A stretch of 53,802 nt of DNA from Mycolicibacterium septicum DSM 44393 (lineage in GTDB: Bacteria > Actinomycetota > Actinomycetes > Mycobacteriales > Mycobacteriaceae): positions 3,343,829-3,397,630 of the forward strand of contig NZ_HG322951.1 of NCBI RefSeq assembly GCF_000455325.1. Reading direction: 5' to 3'. Positions 46,275 through 53,802 of this stretch are shown here, one piece after another. Within the stretch, counting starts at the first letter, position 1. Every line of letters begins with the position of its first letter. The notes under the pieces were generated by a model that was not told the origin of the DNA, did no database searches, and was given only the letters and a program-made list of their open reading frames with translations. The position numbers and the translations under genes are program-made.

Positions 46275-46732
46275 GCGATATCGACCCTGACTTCGACAAG
46301 AGCGAATTGGTCGCCGACGCGGCGGCTCTCGATGACTTCAACCGCAACGTGGTCGAGGAATTCCGCGCCAACGGCGGCAAGGTGGGCGGGCCGTTCGAGG
46401 GCGGCACGCTGCTCCTGTTGCACACCACCGGGGCCAAATCCGGTCAGCCCCGGCTGTCGCCGCTGGCCTACCTGGATGTCGACGACCGGATGCTGATCGT
46501 GGGCTCCTACGCCGGTGCGCCGAAAGACCCGGCGTGGGTGCACAATCTGCGGGCCAACCCCAAGGTGCGCGTCGAGGTGGGCACCGAGGCCTACGACGCG
46601 ACGGCCCGGGAGCTGCCCGCCGACGAGCGCGACGCGGCGTACCCGAAGATCATCGAGCGCGCCCCCGTCTTCGCCGAGTATCAGTCCAAGACCACCCGGG
46701 CCATCCCGCTGTTCGAGTTGGTCCGCGCTTAA
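46271..46732 (+). CDS. Deazaflavin (F420)-dependent nitroreductase family protein (Ddn-like)
   Basis: A 153-aa split-beta-barrel protein. [61 protein letters not shown] is the diagnostic block of the Ddn/Rv3547 family, in which it binds F420. The C-terminal ends in IPLFELVRA, as is usual. The substrate is unknown; relatives reduce quinones or nitro compounds. It is translationally coupled to aspS by an ATGA overlap. Confidence 0.92.
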   Translation: MSDIDPDFDKSELVADAAALDDFNRNVVEEFRANGGKVGGPFEGGTLLLLHTTGAKSGQPRLSPLAYLDVDDRMLIVGSYAGAPKDPAWVHNLRANPKVRVEVGTEAYDATARELPADERDAAYPKIIERAPVFAEYQSKTTRAIPLFELVRA

Positions 46733-46741
46733 CCCGTGAGT

Positions 46742-46784
46742 CGAGACGGCATTCCGGCAGCTCGGCTGCCGGAATACCGTCTCG
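46742..46784. terminator. Strong bidirectional hairpin terminator
   Basis: Outer arms CGAGACGG (46742-46749) / CCGTCTCG (46777-46784), one C/A mismatch (46750/46776), and inner arms ATTCCGGCAGC (46751-46761) / GCTGCCGGAAT (46765-46775) around a 3-base loop: 19 base pairs in 43 bases. It sits alone between the convergent stops of the Ddn-like and thiolase genes. Confidence 0.85.
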
Positions 46785-46796
46785 GCGGGATCGGGG

Positions 46797-47981
46797 TTAC
46801 AGCCGCTCGATGATGGTGGCGTTGGCCATGCCGCCGCCCTCACACATGGTCTGCAGGCCGTAGCGCCCGCCGCGCTGCTCGAGCGCATTGACCAGGGTGG
46901 TCATGATGCGTGCCCCGCTGGCACCCAGCGGATGCCCGATCGCAATCGCCCCGCCGTTGACATTCGTCTTGCCCAGATCGGCACCTGTGTCGTGCGCCCA
47001 GGCCAGCACCACGGGTGCGAACGCCTCGTTGACTTCGAACAGGTCGATGTCCGCCAGCGTCAGACCCGCACGCGTCAGCACCTTTTCGGTGGCCGGGATG
47101 ACGCCGGTCAGCATGTAGAGCGGATCGGATCCCACGACGGTGGTGGTATGAATACGCGCGAGCGGCTTGAGCCCGAGCTTCCTGGCCGTCGCACCGCTGG
47201 TGATCATCACCGCCGCGCTGCCGTCGGACAGAGGTGACGAGTTACCGGGGGTGATCTCCCAGTTGATCTGCGGGAACCGGGCGGCATATGCCTCGTTGTA
47301 GAACGCAGGCTTCAGCCCGGACAGGGTGTCGACCGTGGTACCCGGCCGGATGATCTCGTCGGTGCTCAGACCGGCGATCGGCGCGAGTTCGGCCTCGAAC
47401 AGTCCGTCCTTGGTGGCCCGGGCGGCCTTCTCGTGGCTGCCCGCCGAGAACTCGTCGAGCTGGGCACGGGAGAAGCCCCATTTGGCTGCGATCAACTCGG
47501 CGCTGATCCCTTGTGGGACAAGACCTTCGGAGTAGCGTTCGGCGAAGGCAAGGCCGAAGGGGTCGCTGCCCGGCAGCACCGAGCTGCCCATCGGCACCCG
47601 CGACATGGACTCCACGCCCGCGGCGATCACGATGTCGTAGGCGCCGGCCAGCACACCTTGGGCGGCGAAGCTGATCGCCTGCTGGCTGCTGCCGCACTGG
47701 CGGTCGACGGTGGTCCCGGGTACCGATTCGGGGAATCCGGCGCCCAGCAGGGCGTTGCGCGCGATGTTGACGGCTTGATCGCCGACCTGGGTCACGGCGC
47801 CGGCGATGACGTCGTCGACGAGTACCGGGTCGACACCAGTTCGGGTGATCAGCTCGCGCAGGCTGTGGGCCAGGAGATCCGCGGGCAGGACGCCGTGCAG
47901 TGCGCCGTTGGCCTTGCCTTTGCCGATCGGGGTCCGGACCGCTCCGACGATGACTGCGTCCCGGTCTGCATATCCGGTCAT
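46797..47981 (-). CDS. Thiolase (acetyl-CoA acetyltransferase/3-ketoacyl-CoA thiolase type)
   Basis: A 394-aa degradative or biosynthetic thiolase. The nucleophilic Cys is in VDRQCGSSQQAI (near residue 94), NEAFAPV, the base His in GHPLGASGARI, and the second Cys in MCEGGGMANATI near the C-terminus. AVRTPIGK opens the protein. The AGGAGG ribosome-binding site lies before the ATG. It is divergent from an HxlR regulator with a palindromic operator in the 82-base gap, so it is probably the target of that regulator. The chain-length specificity cannot be read. Confidence 0.93.
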   Translation of the reverse strand: MTGYADRDAVIVGAVRTPIGKGKANGALHGVLPADLLAHSLRELITRTGVDPVLVDDVIAGAVTQVGDQAVNIARNALLGAGFPESVPGTTVDRQCGSSQQAISFAAQGVLAGAYDIVIAAGVESMSRVPMGSSVLPGSDPFGLAFAERYSEGLVPQGISAELIAAKWGFSRAQLDEFSAGSHEKAARATKDGLFEAELAPIAGLSTDEIIRPGTTVDTLSGLKPAFYNEAYAARFPQINWEITPGNSSPLSDGSAAVMITSGATARKLGLKPLARIHTTTVVGSDPLYMLTGVIPATEKVLTRAGLTLADIDLFEVNEAFAPVVLAWAHDTGADLGKTNVNGGAIAIGHPLGASGARIMTTLVNALEQRGGRYGLQTMCEGGGMANATIIERL

Positions 47982-48021
47982 TCCGTGCCTCCTGGTGCTC
48001 GACGCTGAGTATTGTTATGGC

Positions 48022-48044
48022 TACCCAGGTATAACACCTGGGTA
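48022..48044. promoter_or_regulatory. HxlR-type operator between thiolase and hxlR genes
   Basis: Perfect 9-bp inverted repeat TACCCAGGT (48022-48030) / ACCTGGGTA (48036-48044) with a 5-base centre ATAAC. It overlaps a -10-like TATAGT (48043-48048) for the plus-strand regulator, so binding would autoregulate. Confidence 0.75.
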
Positions 48045-48063
48045 TAGTAAGAACAACTCAGGG

Positions 48064-48552
48064 ATGGGGTTTGATTCCGTGGGAATGCTGCAGGGCAAGC
48101 TCGCCGACCGGGACAGTTGGTCGGCGGTGGGCCATTGCCCGATCGAGAGGACCATGGCGTTCGCCGGCACCAAGTCGGCGATGCTGATCATGCGCGAGGC
48201 CTTCTACGGCACGACCCGATTCGACGACTTCGCCCGCCGGGTCGGGATCACCAAGGCGGCAACCTCGGCACGGTTGTCCGACCTGGTGGCAGCCGGGCTG
48301 CTGGCAAAACGGCCCTATCGCGAGCCCGGTCAGCGGGAGCGCGACGAATACGTGCTCACCGAATCCGGAACTGACTTCATGCCGGTGGTGTGGGCCATGT
48401 TCGAGTGGGGTCGCAAGCATCTCAACGACACCGGGCTGCGGCTCGCCCATGACGGGTGCGGTGCGCTGGCCGGAGTCGAGATCCGTTGTGAGGAAGGCCA
48501 CCAGGTGCCGCCGGACGAACTCGTCGTCCGCGTCGAGCGTCGCACGTCGTGA
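48064..48552 (+). CDS. HxlR family transcriptional regulator
   Basis: A 162-aa winged-helix protein. The HxlR signature is CPIERTMAFAGTKSAMLIMREAFYGTTRFDDFARRVGITKAATSARLSDLVAAGLL, followed by the wing with DEYVLTESGTDFMPVVWAMFEWGRKHL. A C-terminal extension with two Cys (DGCGALAGVEIRCEEGH) could bind metal or sense redox. The ATG at 48064 is given; the GTG at 48079, with GGGG nine bases upstream, is a credible alternative. Divergent from thiolase. Confidence 0.9.
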   Translation: MGFDSVGMLQGKLADRDSWSAVGHCPIERTMAFAGTKSAMLIMREAFYGTTRFDDFARRVGITKAATSARLSDLVAAGLLAKRPYREPGQRERDEYVLTESGTDFMPVVWAMFEWGRKHLNDTGLRLAHDGCGALAGVEIRCEEGHQVPPDELVVRVERRTS

Positions 48553-48571
48553 TCAGCGCTACTCTCGGCGC

Positions 48572-49501
48572 GTGCTGCACTTACGCGTCATAGCGCCGGC
48601 CGATCTGCGCGAACCGATTCTCAATGTCCTGCGTGAACAGCCCGGCGTCGCCCACATTGTGTTGTTGGCCGATGCCGCGGTTGACCCCGCCGGTGACCAG
48701 ATCACCGCCGACGTCGCCCGCGAAGCGGCCGATGAGATCGTCCAGCGGTTGAAATCCCTTGATGTGCAGCACTTCGGCGCCATCACCCTCGAGCCGCTCG
48801 ACACCGTGCTGTCGAGCGCGGCCCATCACGCGGAGGACGTCGCGGGTGGTGACGCGGCCGATGCGGTGATCTGGGATGAACTGGTGGCGCGCACCCGCGA
48901 GGAGTCCAGCCTCAGCGTGACGTTCCTGATGTTCCTCTGCATCGCGTGCCTGCTCGCCGCCATCGGTGTGGTGACCGATTCGGCGATCACCGTGGTCGGG
49001 GCGATGGTGGTGGGGCCGGAGTTCGGCCCGCTCGCTGCGCTCGCGGTCGCCCTTGTCCAACGCCGGATGTCGCTGGCGCGGCGGGCCGGCGCAGCGCTGC
49101 TGGTGGGGTTCCCGCTGGCGATGATCGTCACCGCGGTCGCGACGCTGGGTTTCGAGGCACTGGGATGGGTGCAGCTGACCACGTTCAGTGAACTCACCCA
49201 GGTCGACTTCATCTTCCAGGTGGGACCGTTCTCGTTCGTCGTCGCACTTCTGGCCGGCGCCGCCGGAATGCTGTCGCTCGTGTCGTCGAAATCCGAGGCG
49301 CTGGTGGGGGTCTTCATCTCGGTGACGACCGTGCCCGCCGCCGGTTTCGCCGTGGTGGCGGCCACCGTGGGTGATTGGGACGTCGCCGCCGAATCCGTGC
49401 TGCAATTGCTGGTGAACCTGGTGGGTATCACCTCGGCCGGCGTCCTCACGCTCGCGGTCTACCGTCGCGCGAAGATCGGCCGCGCCGTCACAAGTGGCTG
49501 A
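48572..49501 (+). CDS. DUF389 family membrane protein
   Basis: A 309-aa protein with a soluble N-terminal domain (about residues 1-105: HLRVIAPADLREPILNVLREQPGV) and then six membrane helices, of which SAITVVGAMVVGPEFGPLAALAVAL is the DUF389 (TIGR00341-like) hallmark. Function unknown. Start is GTG with no ribosome-binding site; TACTCT (48560-48565) ends 6 bases upstream, giving a leaderless reading. It overlaps the convergent GAP-family gene by 14 bases. Confidence 0.85.
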   Translation: MLHLRVIAPADLREPILNVLREQPGVAHIVLLADAAVDPAGDQITADVAREAADEIVQRLKSLDVQHFGAITLEPLDTVLSSAAHHAEDVAGGDAADAVIWDELVARTREESSLSVTFLMFLCIACLLAAIGVVTDSAITVVGAMVVGPEFGPLAALAVALVQRRMSLARRAGAALLVGFPLAMIVTAVATLGFEALGWVQLTTFSELTQVDFIFQVGPFSFVVALLAGAAGMLSLVSSKSEALVGVFISVTTVPAAGFAVVAATVGDWDVAAESVLQLLVNLVGITSAGVLTLAVYRRAKIGRAVTSG

Positions 49502-50231
49502 CGCCCGAGGCGACGAAGAACACTCCGACCGCGCCTGCGATCACGGCCACCACGAGTCGATGGTGCCGCCCCATCCAGGCATAGAGCCGCTCGACACCTG
49601 AGCGGGTGGCTTCCGGGGCGACCCAGAAGCTGATGATCGGGATCAGCGCCGCCAGGAAACCGACCAGGTTGAATACGACCAGAGCGGCCATCTGCTCGGC
49701 CAATGCCGCGCCCGAGGTGAGGGCCGCAGCCATCGCCGCCAGGTAGTAGGGCGTGGGGAAACCGTTGATGAGGCCCAGCAGGGCGGCTGCCCATGGTGCC
49801 TCGCCACGCAGCGCGGCCTGCATCCCTGCCGGCAGCTTCGACAGTCCCGGCACCGCGTCCTCGGTGGGCTGCGCATCGGTGCCGTCGCCCACCGCGGCCG
49901 GTACGGCCCGGCGCGCGCGCACCCGGTTGACCAGGCGTTCGAGCTGTCCTGTCGCCGACAGGACAGCGATCACCAGCGCCACGGCGCCGATGCCGATCTC
50001 CAGTCCCGGTGGCATCGTGCTTCCGCCGCCGCCCGTGGCGTTCTTGAACACGAACACCACCGCGGCGCCCACTGCGACGTTGGCGGTGAAGGCGAAGAGG
50101 AAGAACGGGAGCAGCAACCGCACCGGCCGCGACCGCGACAGCATGAAGGCAACGACCCCGATTCTCAGGGGGTCGATTGCCGCCACGGCGGCCATCACCA
50201 GCACGGTGCTCCACATCGCGGGCGGCCACAT
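49488..50231 (-). CDS. GAP family membrane protein (Sap-like)
   Basis: A 247-aa integral membrane protein with about six helices. The N-terminus VLVMAAVAAIDPLRIGVVAFMLSRSRPVRLLLPFF and the block LLGLINGFPTPYYLAAMAAAL match the GAP/Sap family of mycobacteria, members of which assist glycopeptidolipid or sulfolipid export. A Pro/Asp-rich cytoplasmic loop (residues about 110-140) lies in the middle. No GPL genes are nearby, so the cargo is unknown. The ATG at 50231 has GAGG seven bases upstream. Confidence 0.87.
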   Translation of the reverse strand: MWPPAMWSTVLVMAAVAAIDPLRIGVVAFMLSRSRPVRLLLPFFLFAFTANVAVGAAVVFVFKNATGGGGSTMPPGLEIGIGAVALVIAVLSATGQLERLVNRVRARRAVPAAVGDGTDAQPTEDAVPGLSKLPAGMQAALRGEAPWAAALLGLINGFPTPYYLAAMAAALTSGAALAEQMAALVVFNLVGFLAALIPIISFWVAPEATRSGVERLYAWMGRHHRLVVAVIAGAVGVFFVASGVSHL

Positions 50232-50361
50232 CCCTTCACCTCAGTCACTCCACCGCTGAATTCAACCAGCGCCGACCGAATCCGGCCGAATCCCGGCGTG
50301 TCGACGGGGGCCGCCTGTCGCACGCAGTGCGGGGGAGTGCGCCGTGTGGTGGGATTTGCAG

Positions 50362-53300
50362 ATGGGGATCAAAGTGGCGCTGGAGCACCGCACCAGCTAC
50401 ACCTTCGACCGGTTGGTGGAGCTGCATCCACACGTCATCCGGTTGCGCCCCGCGCCGCACTCGCGCACCCCCATCGAGGCGTACTCGCTGACCGTCGAGC
50501 CGGCCGGCCATTTCATCAACTGGCAGCAGGACGCATTCGGGAACTTCCTGGCCCGCCTGGTGTTCCCGGACCGGGCGCGCACGCTGACCATCACTGTCGG
50601 GCTCATCGCCGATCTCAAGGTGATCAACCCGTTCGACTTCTTCATCGAGGACTACGCGGAGACTTTCGGCTTCGAGTACCCCAAGGCCCTGCTCGAGGAT
50701 TTGAAGCCCTACCTGCGCCCGGTCGACGAGGCGGATGAGGGATCCGGTCCGGGCGAACTCGTGAAGGCGTGGGTGAGCAATTTCACCGTGCCGCCGGGCA
50801 CCCGCACGATCGATTATCTGGTGGCGCTCAACCGGGCTGTCAACGCCGATGTCGGCTACTCCGTGCGGATGGAACCGGGTGTGCAGACTCCTGACGTCAC
50901 GCTACGCACCGGAATCGGCTCGTGCCGCGACTCGGCATGGCTGTTGGTGTCGGTCCTGCGACAGCTGGGGCTGGCGGCCCGCTTCGTCTCGGGTTACCTG
51001 GTCCAGCTGACCTCGGATGTGCAGGCCCTCGACGGTCCTTCCGGTCCCACCGCGGATTTCACAGACCTGCACGCCTGGGCCGAGGCCTACATCCCGGGCG
51101 CGGGCTGGATCGGCCTCGACCCGACTTCGGGACTGTTCGCCGGGGAAGGCCACATCCCGCTCTCGGCGACCCCGCACCCGGAATCGGCGGCCCCGATCAC
51201 CGGCGCCACCGGGCCGTGCGAATCCACGCTGGAGTTCTCCAACGTGGTCACCCGGATCCACGAGGACCCGCGGGTGACGCTCCCGTACACCGACGCCGCC
51301 TGGGCGGCGATCACGAAACTGGGTGCGGAGGTGGATCAGCGCCTGACCGACGGCGATGTGCGGCTCACCGTCGGGGGCGAGCCGACCTTCGTCTCGATCG
51401 ACAACCAGGTCGACCCGGAATGGACCACCGACGCCGACGGCGAGCACAAGCGCGAACGGGCCTCGGTGCTCGCGGCGCGCCTCAAGGCGGTGTGGGCCCC
51501 GGCCGGGCTGATCCAGCGCAGCCAGGGCAAGTGGTATCCGGGAGAACCCCTGCCGCGCTGGCAGATCGGCCTGTTCTGGCGCACCGACGACCAGCCACTG
51601 TGGAACGACGCGGCGCTGCTTGCCGATCCGTGGGGTGGTGACGTGCCCGCCCTGGCCGACGACGCCGGTCAGCGCATCCTCGCCGCGGTCGCCGCCGATT
51701 TCGGGCTGCCCGCCCGTCAGGTTCGCCCGGCATATGAGGACGCGCTGAGCCGCTTGGCGGCCGCGGCGCGGCAGCCGGCCGGCGAGCCGGTGGCCACCGC
51801 CGACGATCTGGCCGATGACACCCCCGACGCCCGGGCCGAGCTGCTGGCCCGGCTCGACACCCCGGTCGATCAGCCCGCCGCCTACGTCCTGCCCCTGCAC
51901 CGCCGCGCCGACGGCTCCGGCTGGGCCAGCGCGGACTGGCAGCTGCGGCGCGGGCGGATCGTGCTCACGGAGGGCGATTCGCCGGCCGGGCTGCGGCTGC
52001 CGCTGGGTGCGATCAGCTGGCGTCCGCCGCGCCCGTCCTACGACGCCGACCCGCTGTCGGGGCGCACCGATGAGCGCACCGAACCCGACGAGGCCGCGCT
52101 CGAGCCCGCCGACGACGCGCCCACCACGGCGCTGGTCGCCGAGATCCGATCCGGGTTCCTCTACGTCTACCTGCCGCCGACCGAGGAGCTCGACGATTTC
52201 GTCGACCTGGTGGCCCGCGTCGAATCCGCGGCCACCAAGCTGGACACGCCGGTGGTGATCGAGGGGTACGGGCCACCGCCGGACCCCCGCATCGCGTCCA
52301 TGTCGATCACCCCGGATCCCGGCGTCATCGAGGTCAACGTCGCACCGACCGCCAGCTTCGCAGAACAGCAGGCCCAGCTGGAGACCCTCTACGAGCAGGC
52401 CCGGCAGGCCCGGCTGTCGACCGAATCGTTCGACGTGGACGGAACGCACGGCGGTACCGGCGGCGGCAACCACATCACCCTCGGCGGCATCACACCGGCC
52501 GACTCGCCACTGTTGCGCCGGCCCGATCTGCTGGTGTCGCTGCTCACCTATTGGCAGCGGCACCCCTCGTTGTCCTACCTGTTCGCCGGCCGGTTCATCG
52601 GCACCACCTCACAGGCGCCGCGGGTGGACGAGGGCCGGTCCGAAGCGCTCTACGAGCTGGAGATCGCCTTCGCCGAGATCGCGCGGCTTTCCGCCGCAGG
52701 CGGGTCTTCACAGGCCTGGGTCACCGACAGGGCACTGCGCCATCTACTCACCGACATCACCGGCAACACGCACCGCGCCGAATTCTGCATCGACAAGCTC
52801 TACAGCCCCGACAGCGCGCGGGGGCGTCTTGGGTTGTTGGAGTTGCGCGGTTTCGAGATGCCGCCGCACTTCCAGATGGCGATGGTGCAGTCGCTGTTGG
52901 TGCGGGCACTGGTCGCCAGGTTCTGGGACGAGCCGTTGCGGGCCCCGCTGATCCGGCACGGGGCGAATCTTCATGGCCGATACCTGTTGCCGCACTTCCT
53001 GATTCAGGACATCGCCCAGGTCGCGGCCGACCTGCGGACGCACGGCGTCAACTTCGACACCAGCTGGCTGGATCCCTTCACCGAGTTCCGGTTCCCGCGG
53101 GTGGGGACGACGGTCTGCGACGGCGTGGAGATCGAGCTGCGCGGCGCGATCGAACCGTGGAATGTGTTGGGGGAGGAGTCGACTGCCGGGGGCACCGCCC
53201 GCTATGTGGACTCGTCGGTGGAGCGGGTCCAGGTGCGGCTGGTCGGGGCGGACCGGCACCGCTACATCGTGACCGCCAACGGCTACCCGATCCCGTTGCT

Positions 53301-53667
53301 GGCCACCGACAATCCCGACATCCAGGTGGGCGGCGTGCGGTTCCGTGCCTGGCAGCCGCCCAGCGCGCTGCACCCGACCATCACCGTGGACTCCCCGCTG
53401 CGGTTCGAACTCGTCGACACCGCGACGGGTACCTCCCGCGGTGGCTGCACCTACCACGTCGCTCACCCGGGTGGGCGGTCCTACGACACCCCGCCCGTCA
53501 ACGCGGTCGAGGCCGAGTCGCGGCGTGGCCGTCGATTCGAAGCGACCGGATTCACCCCGGGCACCATCGACCTGTCGGATCTGAGGGAGAAGCAGGCCCG
53601 CCAATCCACCGACGTCGGCGCGCCCGGAATTCTGGATCTTCGCCGGGTGCGTACCGTTCTTCACTGA
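50362..53667 (+). CDS. Transglutaminase-like/DUF2126 amidoligase fusion protein (Rv2566 type)
   Basis: A 1101-aa fusion protein. The N-terminal bacterial transglutaminase module (about residues 1-290) includes a beta-rich region (HRTSYTFDRLVELHPHVIRLRPAPHSRTPI) and the papain-like triad C188 (GIGSCRDSAWLLV), H237 (DLHAWAEAYI) and D253 (GLDPTSG). The C-terminal DUF2126 region (about 325-1095) belongs to a family predicted to be amidoligases; HRAEFCIDKLYSPDS and GRYLLPHFLIQDIAQVAADL lie in it. The pairing suggests formation and cleavage of isopeptide-like bonds. The ATG at 50362 has GGTGGGA about 8 bases upstream. Its stop overlaps the next start (TGATG). Confidence 0.92.
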   Translation: MGIKVALEHRTSYTFDRLVELHPHVIRLRPAPHSRTPIEAYSLTVEPAGHFINWQQDAFGNFLARLVFPDRARTLTITVGLIADLKVINPFDFFIEDYAETFGFEYPKALLEDLKPYLRPVDEADEGSGPGELVKAWVSNFTVPPGTRTIDYLVALNRAVNADVGYSVRMEPGVQTPDVTLRTGIGSCRDSAWLLVSVLRQLGLAARFVSGYLVQLTSDVQALDGPSGPTADFTDLHAWAEAYIPGAGWIGLDPTSGLFAGEGHIPLSATPHPESAAPITGATGPCESTLEFSNVVTRIHEDPRVTLPYTDAAWAAITKLGAEVDQRLTDGDVRLTVGGEPTFVSIDNQVDPEWTTDADGEHKRERASVLAARLKAVWAPAGLIQRSQGKWYPGEPLPRWQIGLFWRTDDQPLWNDAALLADPWGGDVPALADDAGQRILAAVAADFGLPARQVRPAYEDALSRLAAAARQPAGEPVATADDLADDTPDARAELLARLDTPVDQPAAYVLPLHRRADGSGWASADWQLRRGRIVLTEGDSPAGLRLPLGAISWRPPRPSYDADPLSGRTDERTEPDEAALEPADDAPTTALVAEIRSGFLYVYLPPTEELDDFVDLVARVESAATKLDTPVVIEGYGPPPDPRIASMSITPDPGVIEVNVAPTASFAEQQAQLETLYEQARQARLSTESFDVDGTHGGTGGGNHITLGGITPADSPLLRRPDLLVSLLTYWQRHPSLSYLFAGRFIGTTSQAPRVDEGRSEALYELEIAFAEIARLSAAGGSSQAWVTDRALRHLLTDITGNTHRAEFCIDKLYSPDSARGRLGLLELRGFEMPPHFQMAMVQSLLVRALVARFWDEPLRAPLIRHGANLHGRYLLPHFLIQDIAQVAADLRTHGVNFDTSWLDPFTEFRFPRVGTTVCDGVEIELRGAIEPWNVLGEESTAGGTARYVDSSVERVQVRLVGADRHRYIVTANGYPIPLLATDNPDIQVGGVRFRAWQPPSALHPTITVDSPLRFELVDTATGTSRGGCTYHVAHPGGRSYDTPPVNAVEAESRRGRRFEATGFTPGTIDLSDLREKQARQSTDVGAPGILDLRRVRTVLH

Positions 53668-53802
53668 TGGTTCTACGTGCGAATGGCTCACCGGAGTCCG
53701 CCCAAGCCACCGGTGTAGCCGCGGACACCGGTGTGGACGTCGACGGCGTGCTGGCCGCCTATCGCAGCTCCCGGGCGCAGCAGGCGTTGTTCGACGTGCG
53801 CG
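53667..53802 (+). CDS. Start of a probable circularly permuted ATP-grasp protein (Rv2567 type; cut by window end)
   Basis: The ATG at 53667 overlaps the stop of the DUF2126 gene (TGATG). Only 45 codons are visible, ending with VDGVLAAYRSSRAQQALFDVR. The position and the AYR..RAQQ..LFD segment fit the N-terminus of the circularly permuted ATP-grasp/alpha-E proteins that follow transglutaminase-DUF2126 genes in actinobacteria. The identity rests mainly on gene order. Confidence 0.6.
   Translation, partial: MVLRANGSPESAQATGVAADTGVDVDGVLAAYRSSRAQQALFDVR

Noticed and set aside
50902..52563. 553-codon minus-strand open frame opposite the DUF2126 gene
   Set aside because: Shadow of a strongly coding plus-strand gene; no family features.
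1..53802. CRISPR array, tRNA or rRNA gene, prophage or integrase
   Set aside because: No spaced direct repeats, cloverleaf-like sequence, rRNA segment, integrase or phage structural gene was found by reading.

Overview
The window reads as a chromosomal segment of a mycobacterium, most likely a rapidly growing environmental one (Mycolicibacterium type). It is GC-rich and uses GTG and TTG starts freely. Its backbone order (secD-secF-peptide-binding lipoprotein-apt-rel ... ppiB-MBL hydrolase-hisS ... Rv2578c-type radical SAM ... zinc metallopeptidase-SRPBCC-PanE-like-aspS ... Rv2566/Rv2567-type pair) follows, in inverted orientation, the Mycobacterium tuberculosis Rv2587c-Rv2566 region as I remember it. 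The genus call is an inference from gene content and synteny; no rRNA or tRNA gene was seen.

Region 1 (1-14988) is the conserved core: Sec translocase accessory proteins, a peptide-binding lipoprotein, adenine salvage, (p)ppGpp metabolism, cyclophilin, a metallo-hydrolase and HisRS. Between rel and ppiB lies an unusual insert (about 6989-11514): a hypothetical gene, a tandem-HD/LuxR regulator translationally coupled to a SecD paralogue that keeps the extracytoplasmic head but has lost the channel domain, and a second membrane-anchored cyclophilin next to the normal one. Two of the insert genes are thus paralogues of flanking core genes.

Region 2 (15048-26055) is accessory. It holds a complete urtABCDE-type urea/short-chain amide ABC transporter, a small MmpS-like secreted protein, an alpha/beta hydrolase, the radical SAM protein, a divergent MarR/MFS efflux pair with a palindromic AT-rich operator, and a LinB-type haloalkane dehalogenase behind a TetR gene whose start codon lies inside a palindromic operator.

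Region 3 (26107-38996) is mostly lipid or xenobiotic catabolism: an acyl-CoA dehydrogenase pair, an amidohydrolase, an LLM flavin oxidoreductase and a TesB thioesterase, with a TetR regulator and shared box sequences; then a TetR/flavin monooxygenase/mycofactocin-type SDR operon controlled by a near-perfect 27-bp palindrome; then an SRPBCC protein, a SigJ-like ECF sigma factor that appears to use a CTG start, a DinB-like protein and a DUF885 protein.

Region 4 (38989-53802) returns to core synteny: zinc metallopeptidase, a solitary TnpB insertion, a type-B carboxylesterase, an SRPBCC protein, a ketopantoate-reductase-like gene, aspS, a Ddn-family protein, a long bidirectional terminator, a thiolase divergent from an HxlR regulator, DUF389 and GAP-family membrane proteins, and a 1101-aa transglutaminase-DUF2126 protein overlapping the start of a probable ATP-grasp partner at the window edge.

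No CRISPR array, prophage or integron was seen. No gap without a gene is longer than about 260 bases.
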